DNA of 39,667 nucleotides from CAZJYI01 sp964550025 (GCA_964550025.1 CAZJYI010000112.1:1-39667), one strand, 5' to 3'. Shown: positions 25,429 through 35,975, counted from the stretch's first letter. The notes: generated by a model from the sequence alone, not told the origin. Program-made: numbers and translations.

Positions 25429-28400
25429 TGTTCGGATTCCAGCGACTTGAAATACCCCTCGAGTGCTTCGCGAAACTCCTCGGGCCACGACGAACGATCG
25501 ACCCCGACGGCCTTGTCCACGCTGCGGCCGTCCCCGGCGCCGCCATCGGCCTGTCCGCCCAGCGCTTCGTTTGCCAGGCCGGTCTTGCCGCCTGCCGTAC
25601 TGCCGCCTGCCGACGGGGCCATGCCCGCGGCGGCCATCAGGGACTGGGCCGCGGCGCTCCCCTGCCCGCTCGTAGCCTGGATCGCGTTGGCCAGGAGCTC
25701 GATGACCTCCGTCTCGATGGCAACCGTCTGCACGTCGGTCTGAGGCTTGCGCAGGTACATCCCCGCGTTCATCATCTCGCCGCCCACTTTTTCAATCAGC
25801 GTGCGCGCCCGCGCACTGCTGACCTTCCGTTCGAGAGGACGGATATCTTTCGCCAGTTCGTACTGCTTGTCCGAAAGCTTGCGGGCATCCTGCGAATAGC
25901 GCCGGTTCGACTGCCGGCCCTGGTCCAGCAGACGCGTCTGCTCGCGCAGGCTCTCCTCGCGCACCCGCGCACGCATCAGCGCGATCAGCACCTCGATGTC
26001 GACCTGCTCCGGAGTGCCGCCTCCCTCGCCGCCTCCGCCGCCGCCAACGCCCTGCTCCTGCAAAAGGTCCGCCCAGGCGCGTAGCTGTGTCGCCCAGTCG
26101 CGCGCTTCCGCGATCGAGTTCGCGCCCACGTTGCGACTGATGTTGGCCGCCAGTTCCCCGAGGGAGTGCACGATGCCGGTCTCGACAATCTCCTTGTGCA
26201 CCTTCTGGTACGGCTCGAGGCGCGTGCGGTTGAAGAAGCCGGCCAGGTCGTCGCGAATGTAGGCCACCTGTGTCTTGTTGTCCCCCTGCCCCGCGGCCAA
26301 TCGACGCAGCTCCGCGAGCGCCTTCGCGGGGAGCTCGTTGGTACTCAATCCGATGACCCGCGGCAGAAGCTCCTTCAGCGAATCGGCCACGTTGTCTTCT
26401 TTGCGCGCAGCCTGCTTGAGACGGTTGACGAAATTCTGAGCCACCATCTGCTCGATGGAGTCGTTGATCCCGGACTCCATGTCCCGCATGGCCTGCAGGG
26501 CGCGCGTCTCCGCTTCGACGGCCTTCTCGACCTCCTCGCCCCTCTGCTGCTGCTCCGACTGACGGGCCTTCTGGAGCGACTGCGCCGCCTGCTGCATATC
26601 CCCCGACGCGACCTGCTGCATGGTCTGGGACATCTCCGACCACTCGCGCAGCGTCTGCTCGCCAATGTCCTTGTTGCGCATACCTTCCTTCGTCAGCTTC
26701 TCGACGTCGCGGGCGAGCTGCGAAAGCTGCTGACGGTTGCGGTTCTCGAGCTGGGTGCTTTCGCGGAGATCGTCCGTCGTCCGCTTGGACGCGAGGTCTT
26801 CAGGTTTGCGCGCGCCGATCTCCAGGTTGCGCTGGATCAGGTTCTCTTCTTCGCGGGCCAGGTCTTCCAGGCGGGCCTGCAGGTTCTGCATCTGGTCCTG
26901 GATCAGCCGGGCATGCTGGGCGCGGCTGAGGACGTACACCTGGTACTCCGGCGACTGTGTCGGCTTGCGGCCCGGGAAGTAGTCCAGCGCACCCGCGCGA
27001 ATACGCGCCGTCGTTTCCTCGGGTACGTGCATCGTGATCGGCGAGAAGGAGAACTTCCCGGTCACTTCGATCTGCTCGGGGCCGCCCTCACCGATTGTGA
27101 CCGACCCCTTGGCGGCGGCCATGCCGCTATCGGGGTCCGGATCGCTGCGCCAGTCGACCCACACCTTCTTAATACCGTAGTCGTCTCCGGCCACCACGTC
27201 CATTTCAACAACTTCATCCTCGAGAATGGCGACCGCGCGGCTGATGCCACGGCAACGGATGGAAGACGGTTCGTCCTCCACCACCGTAGTCTCCAGCGGA
27301 TAGGGCGCGGTACAGTCCAGGCCGAAGACGTCCTGCCAACGGAAGGAGCATGCGCCCAGGTCCTCCGCCGCCAGGCTCTGCGTGTGGAAGACGGCCCTAT
27401 CGACGGACAGGTCTTCCTCTTCCGGGCCGAGCATGAGCGCCGAGGCGAGGCCGCGGTTGGCCCGCCCCGAGAGCGAAACCGAACTGCCCTTGAGCAGCTC
27501 GAGCCGGTTCCCCTCCACCCGCGCCTGCTGCTGCGGACGAGAGAGGTAGGACGGCAGGTCCACGACGGCATCCATGCGCAGCAGCTCGGGACGGTACATC
27601 GGGACAATGCGCATTCGGCGCGACACATCGCCGATGCGGATCGTGAGCGTGCCCACGTTGACCTGCCCCGGAATGTCGAACACGGCGTGGCCGCTCTCGA
27701 TCCGGGCCTCGATGCGCGGCTGGTCCTCGATGCGGCAGACACCGCTGACAGGCCGCCACACCGAATGGTCGGAGAGGTCGCAGGCAATTTCGAACGGCTC
27801 ACCGTGCGGCACGATCTTCTCGGCCGGCATGTCCTCGAGCCGCACAAACGTGTAGCGCTGTACGGCCGACAGGGGATTGGCCCAGCGCGTCAAAGCGTTG
27901 AGTCCGGCCTTCGGAAACATCGCAAACGGCACGGCCGCCAGCACGATCAGGATGGCGAACGACAGCGAGTAGGCTCGCGTCCGCCGCTTCTCCACGGCGC
28001 CGCGGAAGTCGTATTTCCGGGCCTCCGCCGCAACCTGGCGGATCGCCGCGCGACACAGGGCCGGCGAACCGTGCCCCGGAGCATCTCCGGCCAGCTCGAC
28101 GGCGCCGAGCAGCCGGTCCCCAAGCCGCCGGTACTTGCGCTGCACGATGCGGGCAAGATCACGGGTGTTGCGGCGGTGCACCAGCCAGTGGTTCGTCCAC
28201 TTTGAGGCGAACACCGCGAAGGTGAGCCCACCCGCGGCCGTGAGCAGGGCGCGCAATCCCCCGGGCGTGTCCCAGAACCGGTCGGACACGAAAAGCAGCA
28301 GGAACGTCAGCAGAACGCCGCACAGCCCGCCGAAACCGGCCGCCAACGTCTCCATGGCGCACAACCGCTTCTCAAACCCCCGTAGCTGTGCCACGAGTTC

Positions 28401-28442
28401 CGGCGGCAGTTCGATGGGCTCTATGTGCTTCTCTTCGTTCAT
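25425..28442 (-). CDS. DUF4175-like membrane protein with long coiled coil
   Basis: 1005 residues. There are three hydrophobic segments (about 33-57, 60-82 and 157-177), a beta-rich extracytoplasmic region (about 185-510) and a very long helical, Gln/Glu/Arg-rich coiled-coil region (about 515-905). The coiled coil is broken by a Gly-rich linker (GVGGGGGGEGGG), and the Ala/Gly-rich tail is low complexity. The architecture resembles DUF4175 proteins, whose function is unknown. In this operon it sits between a vWA protein and the toroid protein, so an envelope-spanning scaffold is plausible. The start is ATG 28442, or the adjacent GTG 28445; no Shine-Dalgarno is visible because the heptamer array directly abuts the start. 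The stop overlaps the toroid start. Confidence 0.85.
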   Translation of the reverse strand: MNEEKHIEPIELPPELVAQLRGFEKRLCAMETLAAGFGGLCGVLLTFLLLFVSDRFWDTPGGLRALLTAAGGLTFAVFASKWTNHWLVHRRNTRDLARIVQRKYRRLGDRLLGAVELAGDAPGHGSPALCRAAIRQVAAEARKYDFRGAVEKRRTRAYSLSFAILIVLAAVPFAMFPKAGLNALTRWANPLSAVQRYTFVRLEDMPAEKIVPHGEPFEIACDLSDHSVWRPVSGVCRIEDQPRIEARIESGHAVFDIPGQVNVGTLTIRIGDVSRRMRIVPMYRPELLRMDAVVDLPSYLSRPQQQARVEGNRLELLKGSSVSLSGRANRGLASALMLGPEEEDLSVDRAVFHTQSLAAEDLGACSFRWQDVFGLDCTAPYPLETTVVEDEPSSIRCRGISRAVAILEDEVVEMDVVAGDDYGIKKVWVDWRSDPDPDSGMAAAKGSVTIGEGGPEQIEVTGKFSFSPITMHVPEETTARIRAGALDYFPGRKPTQSPEYQVYVLSRAQHARLIQDQMQNLQARLEDLAREEENLIQRNLEIGARKPEDLASKRTTDDLRESTQLENRNRQQLSQLARDVEKLTKEGMRNKDIGEQTLREWSEMSQTMQQVASGDMQQAAQSLQKARQSEQQQRGEEVEKAVEAETRALQAMRDMESGINDSIEQMVAQNFVNRLKQAARKEDNVADSLKELLPRVIGLSTNELPAKALAELRRLAAGQGDNKTQVAYIRDDLAGFFNRTRLEPYQKVHKEIVETGIVHSLGELAANISRNVGANSIAEARDWATQLRAWADLLQEQGVGGGGGGEGGGTPEQVDIEVLIALMRARVREESLREQTRLLDQGRQSNRRYSQDARKLSDKQYELAKDIRPLERKVSSARARTLIEKVGGEMMNAGMYLRKPQTDVQTVAIETEVIELLANAIQATSGQGSAAAQSLMAAAGMAPSAGGSTAGGKTGLANEALGGQADGGAGDGRSVDKAVGVDRSSWPEEFREALEGYFKSLESEQ

Positions 28443-28445
28443 CAC

Positions 28446-28536
28446 AGATTTCAGATCTCAGATCTCAGAGTCCGAATACCAAACAACAAACAACGAATAA
28501 CGAATAACGAACAACGAACAACGAATAACGATTAAC
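28446..28536. repeat. Heptamer array 8 within the operon, orientation switching in phase
   Basis: Thirteen units in one 7-bp phase: AGATTTC, AGATCTC (twice), AGAGTCC, GAATACC, AAACAAC (twice), GAATAAC (twice), GAACAAC (twice), GAATAAC, GATTAAC. The first part obeys the NNNN(T/C)TC rule on the plus strand; the later part obeys it on the minus strand (GTTATTC, GTTGTTC). It fills the gap between the vWA gene stop and the DUF4175-like start. Confidence 0.92.
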
Positions 28537-28543
28537 GAGTATC

Positions 28544-30745
28544 CTATATCCGCCCCATCAGTTTCCGGATCACCCAGTATAGTGCCATAATCGCCACGAG
28601 CAGTCCACCCCAAGCCGGGTGGCACCACAGCCTGAACCGTTCCTCACGGGGGCGCGGCTCGGGCAGCAGCCGCATGTCCTCGAGCACCGCCGCCAGCTCG
28701 GACGTCGCTCCGCAACGCCCGCCCGTGATGGCCGAAACCTCCCGCAACACGTCCGCCCGCGCGGGGCGTCCCACGCGCTCGCGCGTGGGGCGTTCGACGT
28801 CGATGTGCGTCGCGACTTCGCGCTCCGTCTCCTCGCAGGACACCTTGACGTCATGCCGTCCGCCCCGCCGCAGCACGGCCGTCCCAGTGAACACCCCCCA
28901 GCCCCCCGGCTCGGGCTCCAGCCGAACACGCTGCGTGTGCCCGCCCTCGTCGCTCAACATCACGTGGACGGTTCCTTTCTCCAACGGAAACCCCGCGTCG
29001 TTGAACGCCGTTGCGTGCAGAAAGACGCGATCCCCCTTGCGAGGCGATTCCGGGTTGTAGAAGAAACGAATCCCCTCTTCATGCGCCAGGTGACGCTGGT
29101 GCGCCATCCAGCGGACAACCTGTCCCCAAAAGCGGTAATGGTACGTATCCTCCACGCCGCGCCTCCAGCGCCACGCACTGTCAGTACCCATGAACAGCAC
29201 CTTTCCGTTGCCCGCCGGCTTCGTCACGAGCAGCGGGACGCGGCCGTGCTCGTTGCGCGCGGCCGAATGCACCGCGATCACGTCCGATCCGGCCTTTGCT
29301 CGTACCACGCCGGCGTGCCAGTAGAAGCCGGGCAGGCGGCGCCACACTTCCGCGTTCCCGGCGGGGGTCGGCGCCAGCATCGTCAGGAAGTGGTCCCTGC
29401 CGCGCGCCGTCAACGTCAGCCGTGACTCCATCCCGATACCGAAGCCGGCCGCGACCGAGTCCGTCTCCACGGGCATCAACTCACCCAGCTCGGACGAGAG
29501 CAGCGACTGCTGCCGTGTCTTGCGGCCCGGCAGGAACACCAGCCCGCTGCCCTGCTGCTCGACAAGCCCTTTCAGCAGCCGCACGGCGTCCTCGGAGAGT
29601 TGGTCGCTCCCGATGCCGACGTCCCCGAGAAAGACAACGTCGTACTGCGAAAGGTCGTCACGCGTTCCCGGAAAGGCGGGAATGTAGTTGCGCCCGCGCC
29701 CGCGCTGTATGCCGGGATTGAACAGCAGGCAGCGCACGATCACACCGGGGTCCCGGTCCAGGGCGTTGTGCAGGTAGCGGTACTCCCAGCGCGGCTCGCC
29801 CTCGATGAGAAGCACTTTGAGGATCTCGCGCCGCAGCGACAGCGGGAACTCGCGCGCATTGTTGTCCGCCAGGATCTCGTCTTTCTCCACCGGAACTTTG
29901 AGCGTGAAGGTGAAATCGCCTTCAGCCTTCGGCACGAGCATGATCGTCCCCTGCAACTGTGCGGAGGCGGGAATGACCACGTCCTTGTCGGCCTCCAGGC
30001 CGCTCTCGCCGTGCAGCGAAACCGTGGTTTTGACATCCCGGGGAAGGCGGCTCTGGACCGTGAAGGCCACCGAGACGTACTCGTCCATGAGCCCGTAAGC
30101 GGGCGCCGCGACCGACAGGAGCTCGATATCAGGAAGATAGCTGTCGCTGCCGGCGACAATGGAGAAGACCGGGACTTCGCGCATGCGCAGCTTGGTGGCC
30201 GCCGCCACAGGCGGCTGGCCCAGGTTCCAGTCGCCGTCCGACAACAACAACACGGCTCGCAGGTTCCCGTGTTCGCGCAAAGCCTGCTCCAGCGCGCCGT
30301 TGATGTCCGTCCCGATCTCGACCTCGGTCTCGTTGGTCGTCGCCGGCGGCGGTGGGGAGAAGGGCATCAGGACGACGTCGTAGCGTTCCTCGAGCGGCGA
30401 CCAGAAGCGCTGCGCCTCCTGCTCGCCGAGCCATTCAGCGCGGCTGACGGCCGACGCGTTGGTGGTGACGACGTCGCGCGTGCCCATGCTGCCCGAGGCA
30501 TCGGCAAGGACGGCAACCAGCGGGCGCTCCATGCGCTCCGTGAGCCGGACGCGCTCGGGGCGAAAGAGCGTGAATATGATCAGCGCGACCCCGGCCATGC
30601 GCACGAGCTCCGCCAGGGAGGCACGCACGCGATCGCGGTTGCGGAGCACGTTGAAGACGGCGAGCACGACGGCTGCGCAGGCGAAAAGCACGCCGAGAAC
30701 GATGGCCCACAGCGGAAAGGCAAAGCTCCAGAAGGACTGCGTCAT
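28544..30745 (-). CDS. Membrane-anchored vWA-like protein with glutamine-amidotransferase-like domain
   Basis: 733 residues. Two N-terminal membrane segments (about 10-33 and 46-62) precede a von Willebrand A-like domain with the metal-site motif DASGSMG (82-88). A beta-rich middle follows, then a class I glutamine-amidotransferase-like region (about 330-560; YDVVFLGDVGIGSDQLSEDAVRLLKGLVEQQ) without an obvious catalytic Cys, and a C-terminal membrane segment (LLVAIMALYWVIRKL). Such proteins accompany BatA-like proteins in MoxR operons and probably bind partners at the membrane. The start ATG at 30745 overlaps the upstream stop (ATGA); the long upstream frame is a shadow of the BatA-like gene. 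Confidence 0.88.
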   Translation of the reverse strand: MTQSFWSFAFPLWAIVLGVLFACAAVVLAVFNVLRNRDRVRASLAELVRMAGVALIIFTLFRPERVRLTERMERPLVAVLADASGSMGTRDVVTTNASAVSRAEWLGEQEAQRFWSPLEERYDVVLMPFSPPPPATTNETEVEIGTDINGALEQALREHGNLRAVLLLSDGDWNLGQPPVAAATKLRMREVPVFSIVAGSDSYLPDIELLSVAAPAYGLMDEYVSVAFTVQSRLPRDVKTTVSLHGESGLEADKDVVIPASAQLQGTIMLVPKAEGDFTFTLKVPVEKDEILADNNAREFPLSLRREILKVLLIEGEPRWEYRYLHNALDRDPGVIVRCLLFNPGIQRGRGRNYIPAFPGTRDDLSQYDVVFLGDVGIGSDQLSEDAVRLLKGLVEQQGSGLVFLPGRKTRQQSLLSSELGELMPVETDSVAAGFGIGMESRLTLTARGRDHFLTMLAPTPAGNAEVWRRLPGFYWHAGVVRAKAGSDVIAVHSAARNEHGRVPLLVTKPAGNGKVLFMGTDSAWRWRRGVEDTYHYRFWGQVVRWMAHQRHLAHEEGIRFFYNPESPRKGDRVFLHATAFNDAGFPLEKGTVHVMLSDEGGHTQRVRLEPEPGGWGVFTGTAVLRRGGRHDVKVSCEETEREVATHIDVERPTRERVGRPARADVLREVSAITGGRCGATSELAAVLEDMRLLPEPRPREERFRLWCHPAWGGLLVAIMALYWVIRKLMGRI

Positions 30746-32784
30746 CCGGTCTTGCCCTCCACCCGTGCGGCCGCCCGAACCTGCTCGCCGAGAGCCAGCC
30801 AGGATTCGACAACGGCGCACAGCAATGCGGCATAGAGGAACGCCCGCCAGATCTCCGTTTGCAGTCCCCCCGTGTGCGGCCCGGACGGGCCTGTGAGCAC
30901 CTGCACGGGAACATCGCCCAGCAGGTCGACGGGACGGTCGGCATCCATCGTGTCGGGAAGGTGCTCGGCCGGCGGACGGTTGAGCGCCAGGCGATGCTCG
31001 CCGCAGCGGTATAGCCCGGCCTGCCACCGGTGATCGCGGCGCTCTCCCGTCTGCAGGGAAACCCAGGCTTCGTCCACGTCTTCGGGTTGCCACTCGCCGC
31101 ACGTTGCGGCCACGATGCCCTGGAGCCTGTGGCCCCCTGTCCGCAACATACGCTGCAGCATGGGAACCAGCACAACGCCATGCCCGAGGTTGGACCACGC
31201 TTCACCCGGAAGCGACGTACAGACGTACACCATCCCGCGCCCCGCGCGCCGCCGCATCAGGAAAGGCCGGCCGTCGGTGTAGCGCGCAACGGCGTACCAA
31301 CCCCGCGGAACGCCCAAAGTGGACTCCTCCGTTTCCGACTCCGGCCCCGCTGCCTCGACCCGGCAGAGCTGCCGGCGAAGGCACTCCACCAGGGCCACGG
31401 GCAGGTTGGCGCCATCCGCCGTGCGGGCCAGCGGCCCCTCGTTCTCCTCCCAGCTCGAGAGCCGGAAAGGTCCCTCCTCGCTGCCGCTCTCGACGTTCCC
31501 CCACGTAAGCCCCATCAGGCCCGGCACACCATCGCTGCCGGGCGGCACGCACAACAGGATACCGCCGTCCTCCACAAACTGCTCGATCGTCTGCGCCAGC
31601 TCCTCGTCCGGCGCTCGCGCCTGCCAGACCACCAGCGACAGTTCGTCCCACGCCATCTGAGCCGCGTCGATCGGCGCCACCACACTGCAGGCCTGGTTCA
31701 ACGGCTCCGGCGCGGGCGCCGCGGCAAACCCGAGATAGCGTCCCGCTTCCCTGCTCTCGGCAACCACTCCGGAGACCTGCCGGGCATCGGCCCCGTAGAG
31801 GAAATAACAGAGATTGTCGCGGCTGTTTCCGTCGGCAGGCAGTTCGATCGCGCCCCAGCCGCCGCCCGTGTGCCCCGCGGGTAAGGCAACGCGATGGTTC
31901 AGAGACATCTGTTGCGACTCGAGGGCAACTTCGAACTGGAGGCGCGTGTCCTCGAGGATCACCGTTACGGGAAAACTGCCGGCCGGCCCGCCGGAGCTTG
32001 CCAGATCGATACCGATGTCCAGCTCGGGCGTCTCGTCCCCCTTGCGGCGAAAAGCACTCCGCACGTAAACCGAGACGTTCTGCCGAACGGGATCGGTGAG
32101 GGCAAGCAGGCGGACGCGCACATCCTGCGGAAGGGCGGCCAGTTGCGTTCCGAGGCGCTTCCATTCCGGGCTGTCCGGCCGCCAGTCGTTCACGCGCATG
32201 TCGGAGGCCACCCAGATCTCCGTGCGGCCCGTGCGGTTCCGCACGATGTAGTCGAGAGCCGAGCGGAACATGGCGGGCAGGTCGGCCGCCGTATCGGTCG
32301 GCCCCGTCAACGCCAGCTCCGGCAGAACGGACGCGTCGGCGATCTCGTGGGGCATTCGCAACGCGCTTTCGATCAGAACGTAGCGACTCGAACCGGACGT
32401 CTGCGTGGCCACGTCGGCCAGCAGCCGCAAGGCATGCTCCCGCTTGCTGCTCTGGCGGCGCGGATCCGAGTCCTCCATGCTGGCCGAACGGTCCAGTAGG
32501 ACGATGATGGTGTCGGGATCGCCCGCGATGCGCATGCCGAGCCAGCCGCCGATGATGGGCCGTGCCAGGGCGATGACGAGAAACAACACGAGCAGCGAAC
32601 GAAAGAGCAGAATGAGATACTGCCGCAGACGGGCATGCCGCGTGGAGCTGCGCGCCGCCTTGATGAGGAACATCATGGCGCCCCACTTGACGGAGCGGTA
32701 GCGCAGGCGGTTCAGAAAGTGGATCAGGATGGGCAGCGACACGGCTGCCAACCCCCAGAGCAGTGCCGGCTGCAGAAACGTCAT
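30742..32784 (-). CDS. BatA-like protein (aerotolerance-regulator N-terminal plus vWA)
   Basis: 680 residues. The N-terminus is the BatA signature (MTFLQPALLWGLAAVSLPILIHFLNRLRYRSVKWGAMMFL), with a second membrane segment at about 57-75. A vWA domain follows with DRSASM at 98-103. The remainder is a beta-rich extracytoplasmic region with an amidotransferase-like flap (about 385-440). Proteins of this type work with MoxR ATPases in envelope maturation or stress tolerance; the exact role is unknown. The start ATG at 32784 overlaps the DUF58 stop by four bases, with GGAGG six bases upstream. The gene is tightly coupled on both sides. Confidence 0.9.
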   Translation of the reverse strand: MTFLQPALLWGLAAVSLPILIHFLNRLRYRSVKWGAMMFLIKAARSSTRHARLRQYLILLFRSLLVLFLVIALARPIIGGWLGMRIAGDPDTIIVLLDRSASMEDSDPRRQSSKREHALRLLADVATQTSGSSRYVLIESALRMPHEIADASVLPELALTGPTDTAADLPAMFRSALDYIVRNRTGRTEIWVASDMRVNDWRPDSPEWKRLGTQLAALPQDVRVRLLALTDPVRQNVSVYVRSAFRRKGDETPELDIGIDLASSGGPAGSFPVTVILEDTRLQFEVALESQQMSLNHRVALPAGHTGGGWGAIELPADGNSRDNLCYFLYGADARQVSGVVAESREAGRYLGFAAAPAPEPLNQACSVVAPIDAAQMAWDELSLVVWQARAPDEELAQTIEQFVEDGGILLCVPPGSDGVPGLMGLTWGNVESGSEEGPFRLSSWEENEGPLARTADGANLPVALVECLRRQLCRVEAAGPESETEESTLGVPRGWYAVARYTDGRPFLMRRRAGRGMVYVCTSLPGEAWSNLGHGVVLVPMLQRMLRTGGHRLQGIVAATCGEWQPEDVDEAWVSLQTGERRDHRWQAGLYRCGEHRLALNRPPAEHLPDTMDADRPVDLLGDVPVQVLTGPSGPHTGGLQTEIWRAFLYAALLCAVVESWLALGEQVRAAARVEGKTG

Positions 32785-33704
32785 GCCGGACCTCCGGAGG
32801 CGCCCGGGGCCTTTCGCAACCGTTGCAGAAGGAAACCCGCGAGGACCTTTTCGTAGTCGGTGTCGGTGAACACGCGCTGGTAGTCTACGCCGGATTCACG
32901 GCAACCGACCTGCAAACCGTTGAGAAAGCGGTCCAGCTCTTCGCGGTAGCCGCGCTGAACTATCGTCGGGTCCGTAATCATGCTGAACGGGCTCTCGAGG
33001 TCGACAAACCGGATCGGCCGATCAAAGTGGAAGTCTATCTCCTGGCGATCAAGCACGTGGAACACGGCCAGGTCGTGCTTATGAAAGCGCAGGTGCTGAA
33101 AGCACTCCATCAGCGGGCCGATCTCGGTGAAACAGTCCGACAGGACGATGACCATCGCGCGCCGATGAATCCGCTCGGCCAGGTCGTGGATAACGTCGAC
33201 AATGCGTGTCTTCCCCGCGGGGCGGGCCTCGGCAAGGGTGTCGAAGATGCTCTTGAGATGCACGGGCGAGCGGCGCGGTGGAACGTCTTCGACGACGTGA
33301 TCGGAGAAGCAGTGCAGCCCGACGGCATCGCCCTGGTGGATGAGCAGGTACGCCAGCGTTGCCGCAAGACGGCGCGCGTAGTCGAATTTTGTGCCGTGAC
33401 CGGCCGAGAATCCCATGGAAGCGCTCGTGTCGAGCACGATCACGCATCGCATGTTCGTGTCCGCCTCGAACTCCTTCATGTAGAAGCGGTCCGTACGGGC
33501 GTAGACGCGCCAGTCGATATGGCGGATGTCGTCGCCGGGAACATACTTGCGGTACTCGGCAAACTCGACGCTCGACCCGCGCGTGGCGCTGCGGTGGATG
33601 CCGGTCACCGAGCCGATCATGGGGTGACGGGCATTGACGGTGAGCCGCGAAAGCCGGGCAAGTACAGCGGAGTCCAGGAAGTCTCTGTTGGCGTCCTGTG
33701 CCAA
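32781..33704 (-). CDS. DUF58 domain protein (vWA-like)
   Basis: 307 residues. The DUF58 signature YVPGDDIRHIDWRVYARTD is at about 54-72 and is followed directly by a vWA-like metal-site motif, DTSASMG (92-98). It is soluble, with no signal peptide. DUF58 proteins are regular partners of MoxR ATPases and are thought to be their substrates or adaptors. The start is a TTG at 33704, four bases after the MoxR stop, with GGAGG nine bases upstream; no ATG is available before the conserved region, so the unusual start is well supported. The stop overlaps the BatA-like start. Confidence 0.9.
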   Translation of the reverse strand: MAQDANRDFLDSAVLARLSRLTVNARHPMIGSVTGIHRSATRGSSVEFAEYRKYVPGDDIRHIDWRVYARTDRFYMKEFEADTNMRCVIVLDTSASMGFSAGHGTKFDYARRLAATLAYLLIHQGDAVGLHCFSDHVVEDVPPRRSPVHLKSIFDTLAEARPAGKTRIVDVIHDLAERIHRRAMVIVLSDCFTEIGPLMECFQHLRFHKHDLAVFHVLDRQEIDFHFDRPIRFVDLESPFSMITDPTIVQRGYREELDRFLNGLQVGCRESGVDYQRVFTDTDYEKVLAGFLLQRLRKAPGASGGPA

Positions 33705-33708
33705 GTCG

Positions 33709-34743
<1,035 letters not shown>

Positions 34744-35335
34744 CACGGGGTCTCCTTTGTTCCCTTTTGAATACAAACGCCCTTGCATACACTTTTGTTC
34801 GCGGATAAGCAAGGTTTTGGGAGGATAATGGGCCACGGGTCGGGGGAAACGAGGTCCTGCAGCCGAAGTCCAACGGTGGCACCTCCTTCTGGTGACATTT
34901 CTCTGTCCATCTTCAAACGCGGCCCGGGCATCCGCGTTACGGATGGGGACTGCGGGTGGGGACAGACCCAAATGGCGCTCATGTGGGCGCATTTTGAGGT
35001 CCTCCCCCGTAGGTCCCATTTGGAATGGGACCAGCGAACGGAAACGATGCGGTCACGCAACAGTTCGGCCGGAAGTCGCAAATGCCGCCTTTCTGCATCC
35101 CCGCACTTCCTAGTCCCAGTGCAACTGGGACCTACTTGCCCTGCAACCACGCTTGGGGCAAAGACAGACCCCGTACGTGGGGCATCCGCGTTACGGGCGG
35201 GGACGGACCCTGCACGTTTCCGCATGTCGGTGTGAGAACCGCGGCCGGGGACAGACCCTGCACATTTGGTGCCGAAATGGCTCGGTTTTGGGGTTTCACG
35301 TTGACGGGGACGCCTCTGTATGTAATTCTGTATGC
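34744..35335. repeat. REP-like palindromes and direct repeats, no gene
   Basis: Hairpins: GGTCCCATT/AATGGGACC (35012-35032) and GTCCCAGT/ACTGGGAC (35113-35131). Direct repeats: GGGCATCCGCGTTACGG occurs at 34926 and 35181, and GGGGAC(A/G)GACCC at 34958, 35200 and 35248, with a variant near 35162. These interleaved motifs recall REP-type elements. No credible coding frame exists. The region separates the divergent MoxR and VapBC operons and must contain both promoters. Confidence 0.75.
35301..35334 (+). promoter_or_regulatory. Candidate vapBC promoter and operator
   Basis: TTGACG (35301-35306) and TAATTC (35323-35328) are 16 bp apart. The direct repeat TCTGTATG occurs at 35315-35322 and 35327-35334, overlapping the -10 and ending just before the ATG at 35336. 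This is a plausible autoregulatory operator for the antitoxin. No Shine-Dalgarno is visible, so the message may be leaderless. Confidence 0.35.
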
Positions 35336-35587
35336 ATGAGCACAAAGACCATAGCCGTGGATTCGCGGGTATATGCGCGGTTGGCCGCGGCGAAGCAGGA
35401 ATCCGAGTCGTTCTCGAAGGCCATTGATCGCATACTCGGCGAGGTGCGGGGCCAGAGTACGGGAGAAGACGTCCTCTCGCGGTTGCGAGACTTTCCCACG
35501 CTTGGCGAAACCGACGCGGAACAGATGCTCGATCGCATCGCCGAGAGCCGGATGCACGAGAACTGGGGTCGCCATGATCTGTCTTGA
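35336..35587 (+). CDS. VapB-type antitoxin (DUF217-like)
   Basis: 83 residues. The N-terminal part (TKTIAVDSRVYARLAAAKQESESFSKAIDRIL) resembles the DNA-binding half of DUF217-type VapB antitoxins, a beta strand followed by helices. The C-terminal part is acidic and probably wraps the toxin. It overlaps the downstream PIN toxin gene by 14 bases, the usual order and coupling for a type II module. It would neutralise the toxin and repress its own promoter, where a TCTGTATG direct repeat is found. Confidence 0.82.
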   Translation: MSTKTIAVDSRVYARLAAAKQESESFSKAIDRILGEVRGQSTGEDVLSRLRDFPTLGETDAEQMLDRIAESRMHENWGRHDLS

Positions 35588-35975
35588 TACGACCTTTCTC
35601 GTGGACCTCTGGCGAAACAAGGACGATCCGGCGCACCCGGTCGTGCGGATTCTGCGGGAGCATCCGGCGGAGGTCCTGGCCGTCCCGGCGCATGCGGCAG
35701 GAGAGTTCCTCGAGGGCAGCGCGTGCGTCTCGGAGCAGCGCCTGCAGGAGTCATTGCGGTTTCTCCGTCTGTTCGCTCTGGGAACCGTCGATGTCGAAAC
35801 GGCGGAACACTACGGGCGGATCGTTGCCGACCTGAGGCAGAGGTCGCTGCTCCACGGTGCGTCGAAAGCGGACATGTGGATCGCGGCATGGGCCATACAG
35901 CACGGGGCCATGCTGACCACACGCAATACGCGACACTTCGAGGCGGTTCCGGGACTACGCCTCCTGCCTTACTAA
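35574..35975 (+). CDS. VapC-type PIN-domain toxin (ribonuclease)
   Basis: 133 residues, the usual size for VapC. Acidic active-site residues are in place: Asp5 (ICLDTTFLVDL), Glu44 (AGEFLEG) and Asp100 (SKADMWIAAWA), with the typical C-terminal TRNTRHF. PIN toxins cut RNA in a metal-dependent way. The start at 35574 lies inside the antitoxin gene, and translation is probably coupled to it. The stop codon shares a base with a possible start of the methyltransferase (TAATG). Confidence 0.9.
   Translation: MICLDTTFLVDLWRNKDDPAHPVVRILREHPAEVLAVPAHAAGEFLEGSACVSEQRLQESLRFLRLFALGTVDVETAEHYGRIVADLRQRSLLHGASKADMWIAAWAIQHGAMLTTRNTRHFEAVPGLRLLPY

Noticed and set aside
30746..31198. N-terminal extension of the vWA protein by 151 residues
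   Set aside because: It lies wholly inside the BatA-like gene in another frame and is Arg-rich and domain-free. The ATGA overlap at 30742-30745 gives the natural start.
34744..35019. N-terminal extension of MoxR by 92 residues
   Set aside because: It covers the repeat-rich intergenic region and lacks any MoxR-like sequence; the ATG at 34743 has a good Shine-Dalgarno.
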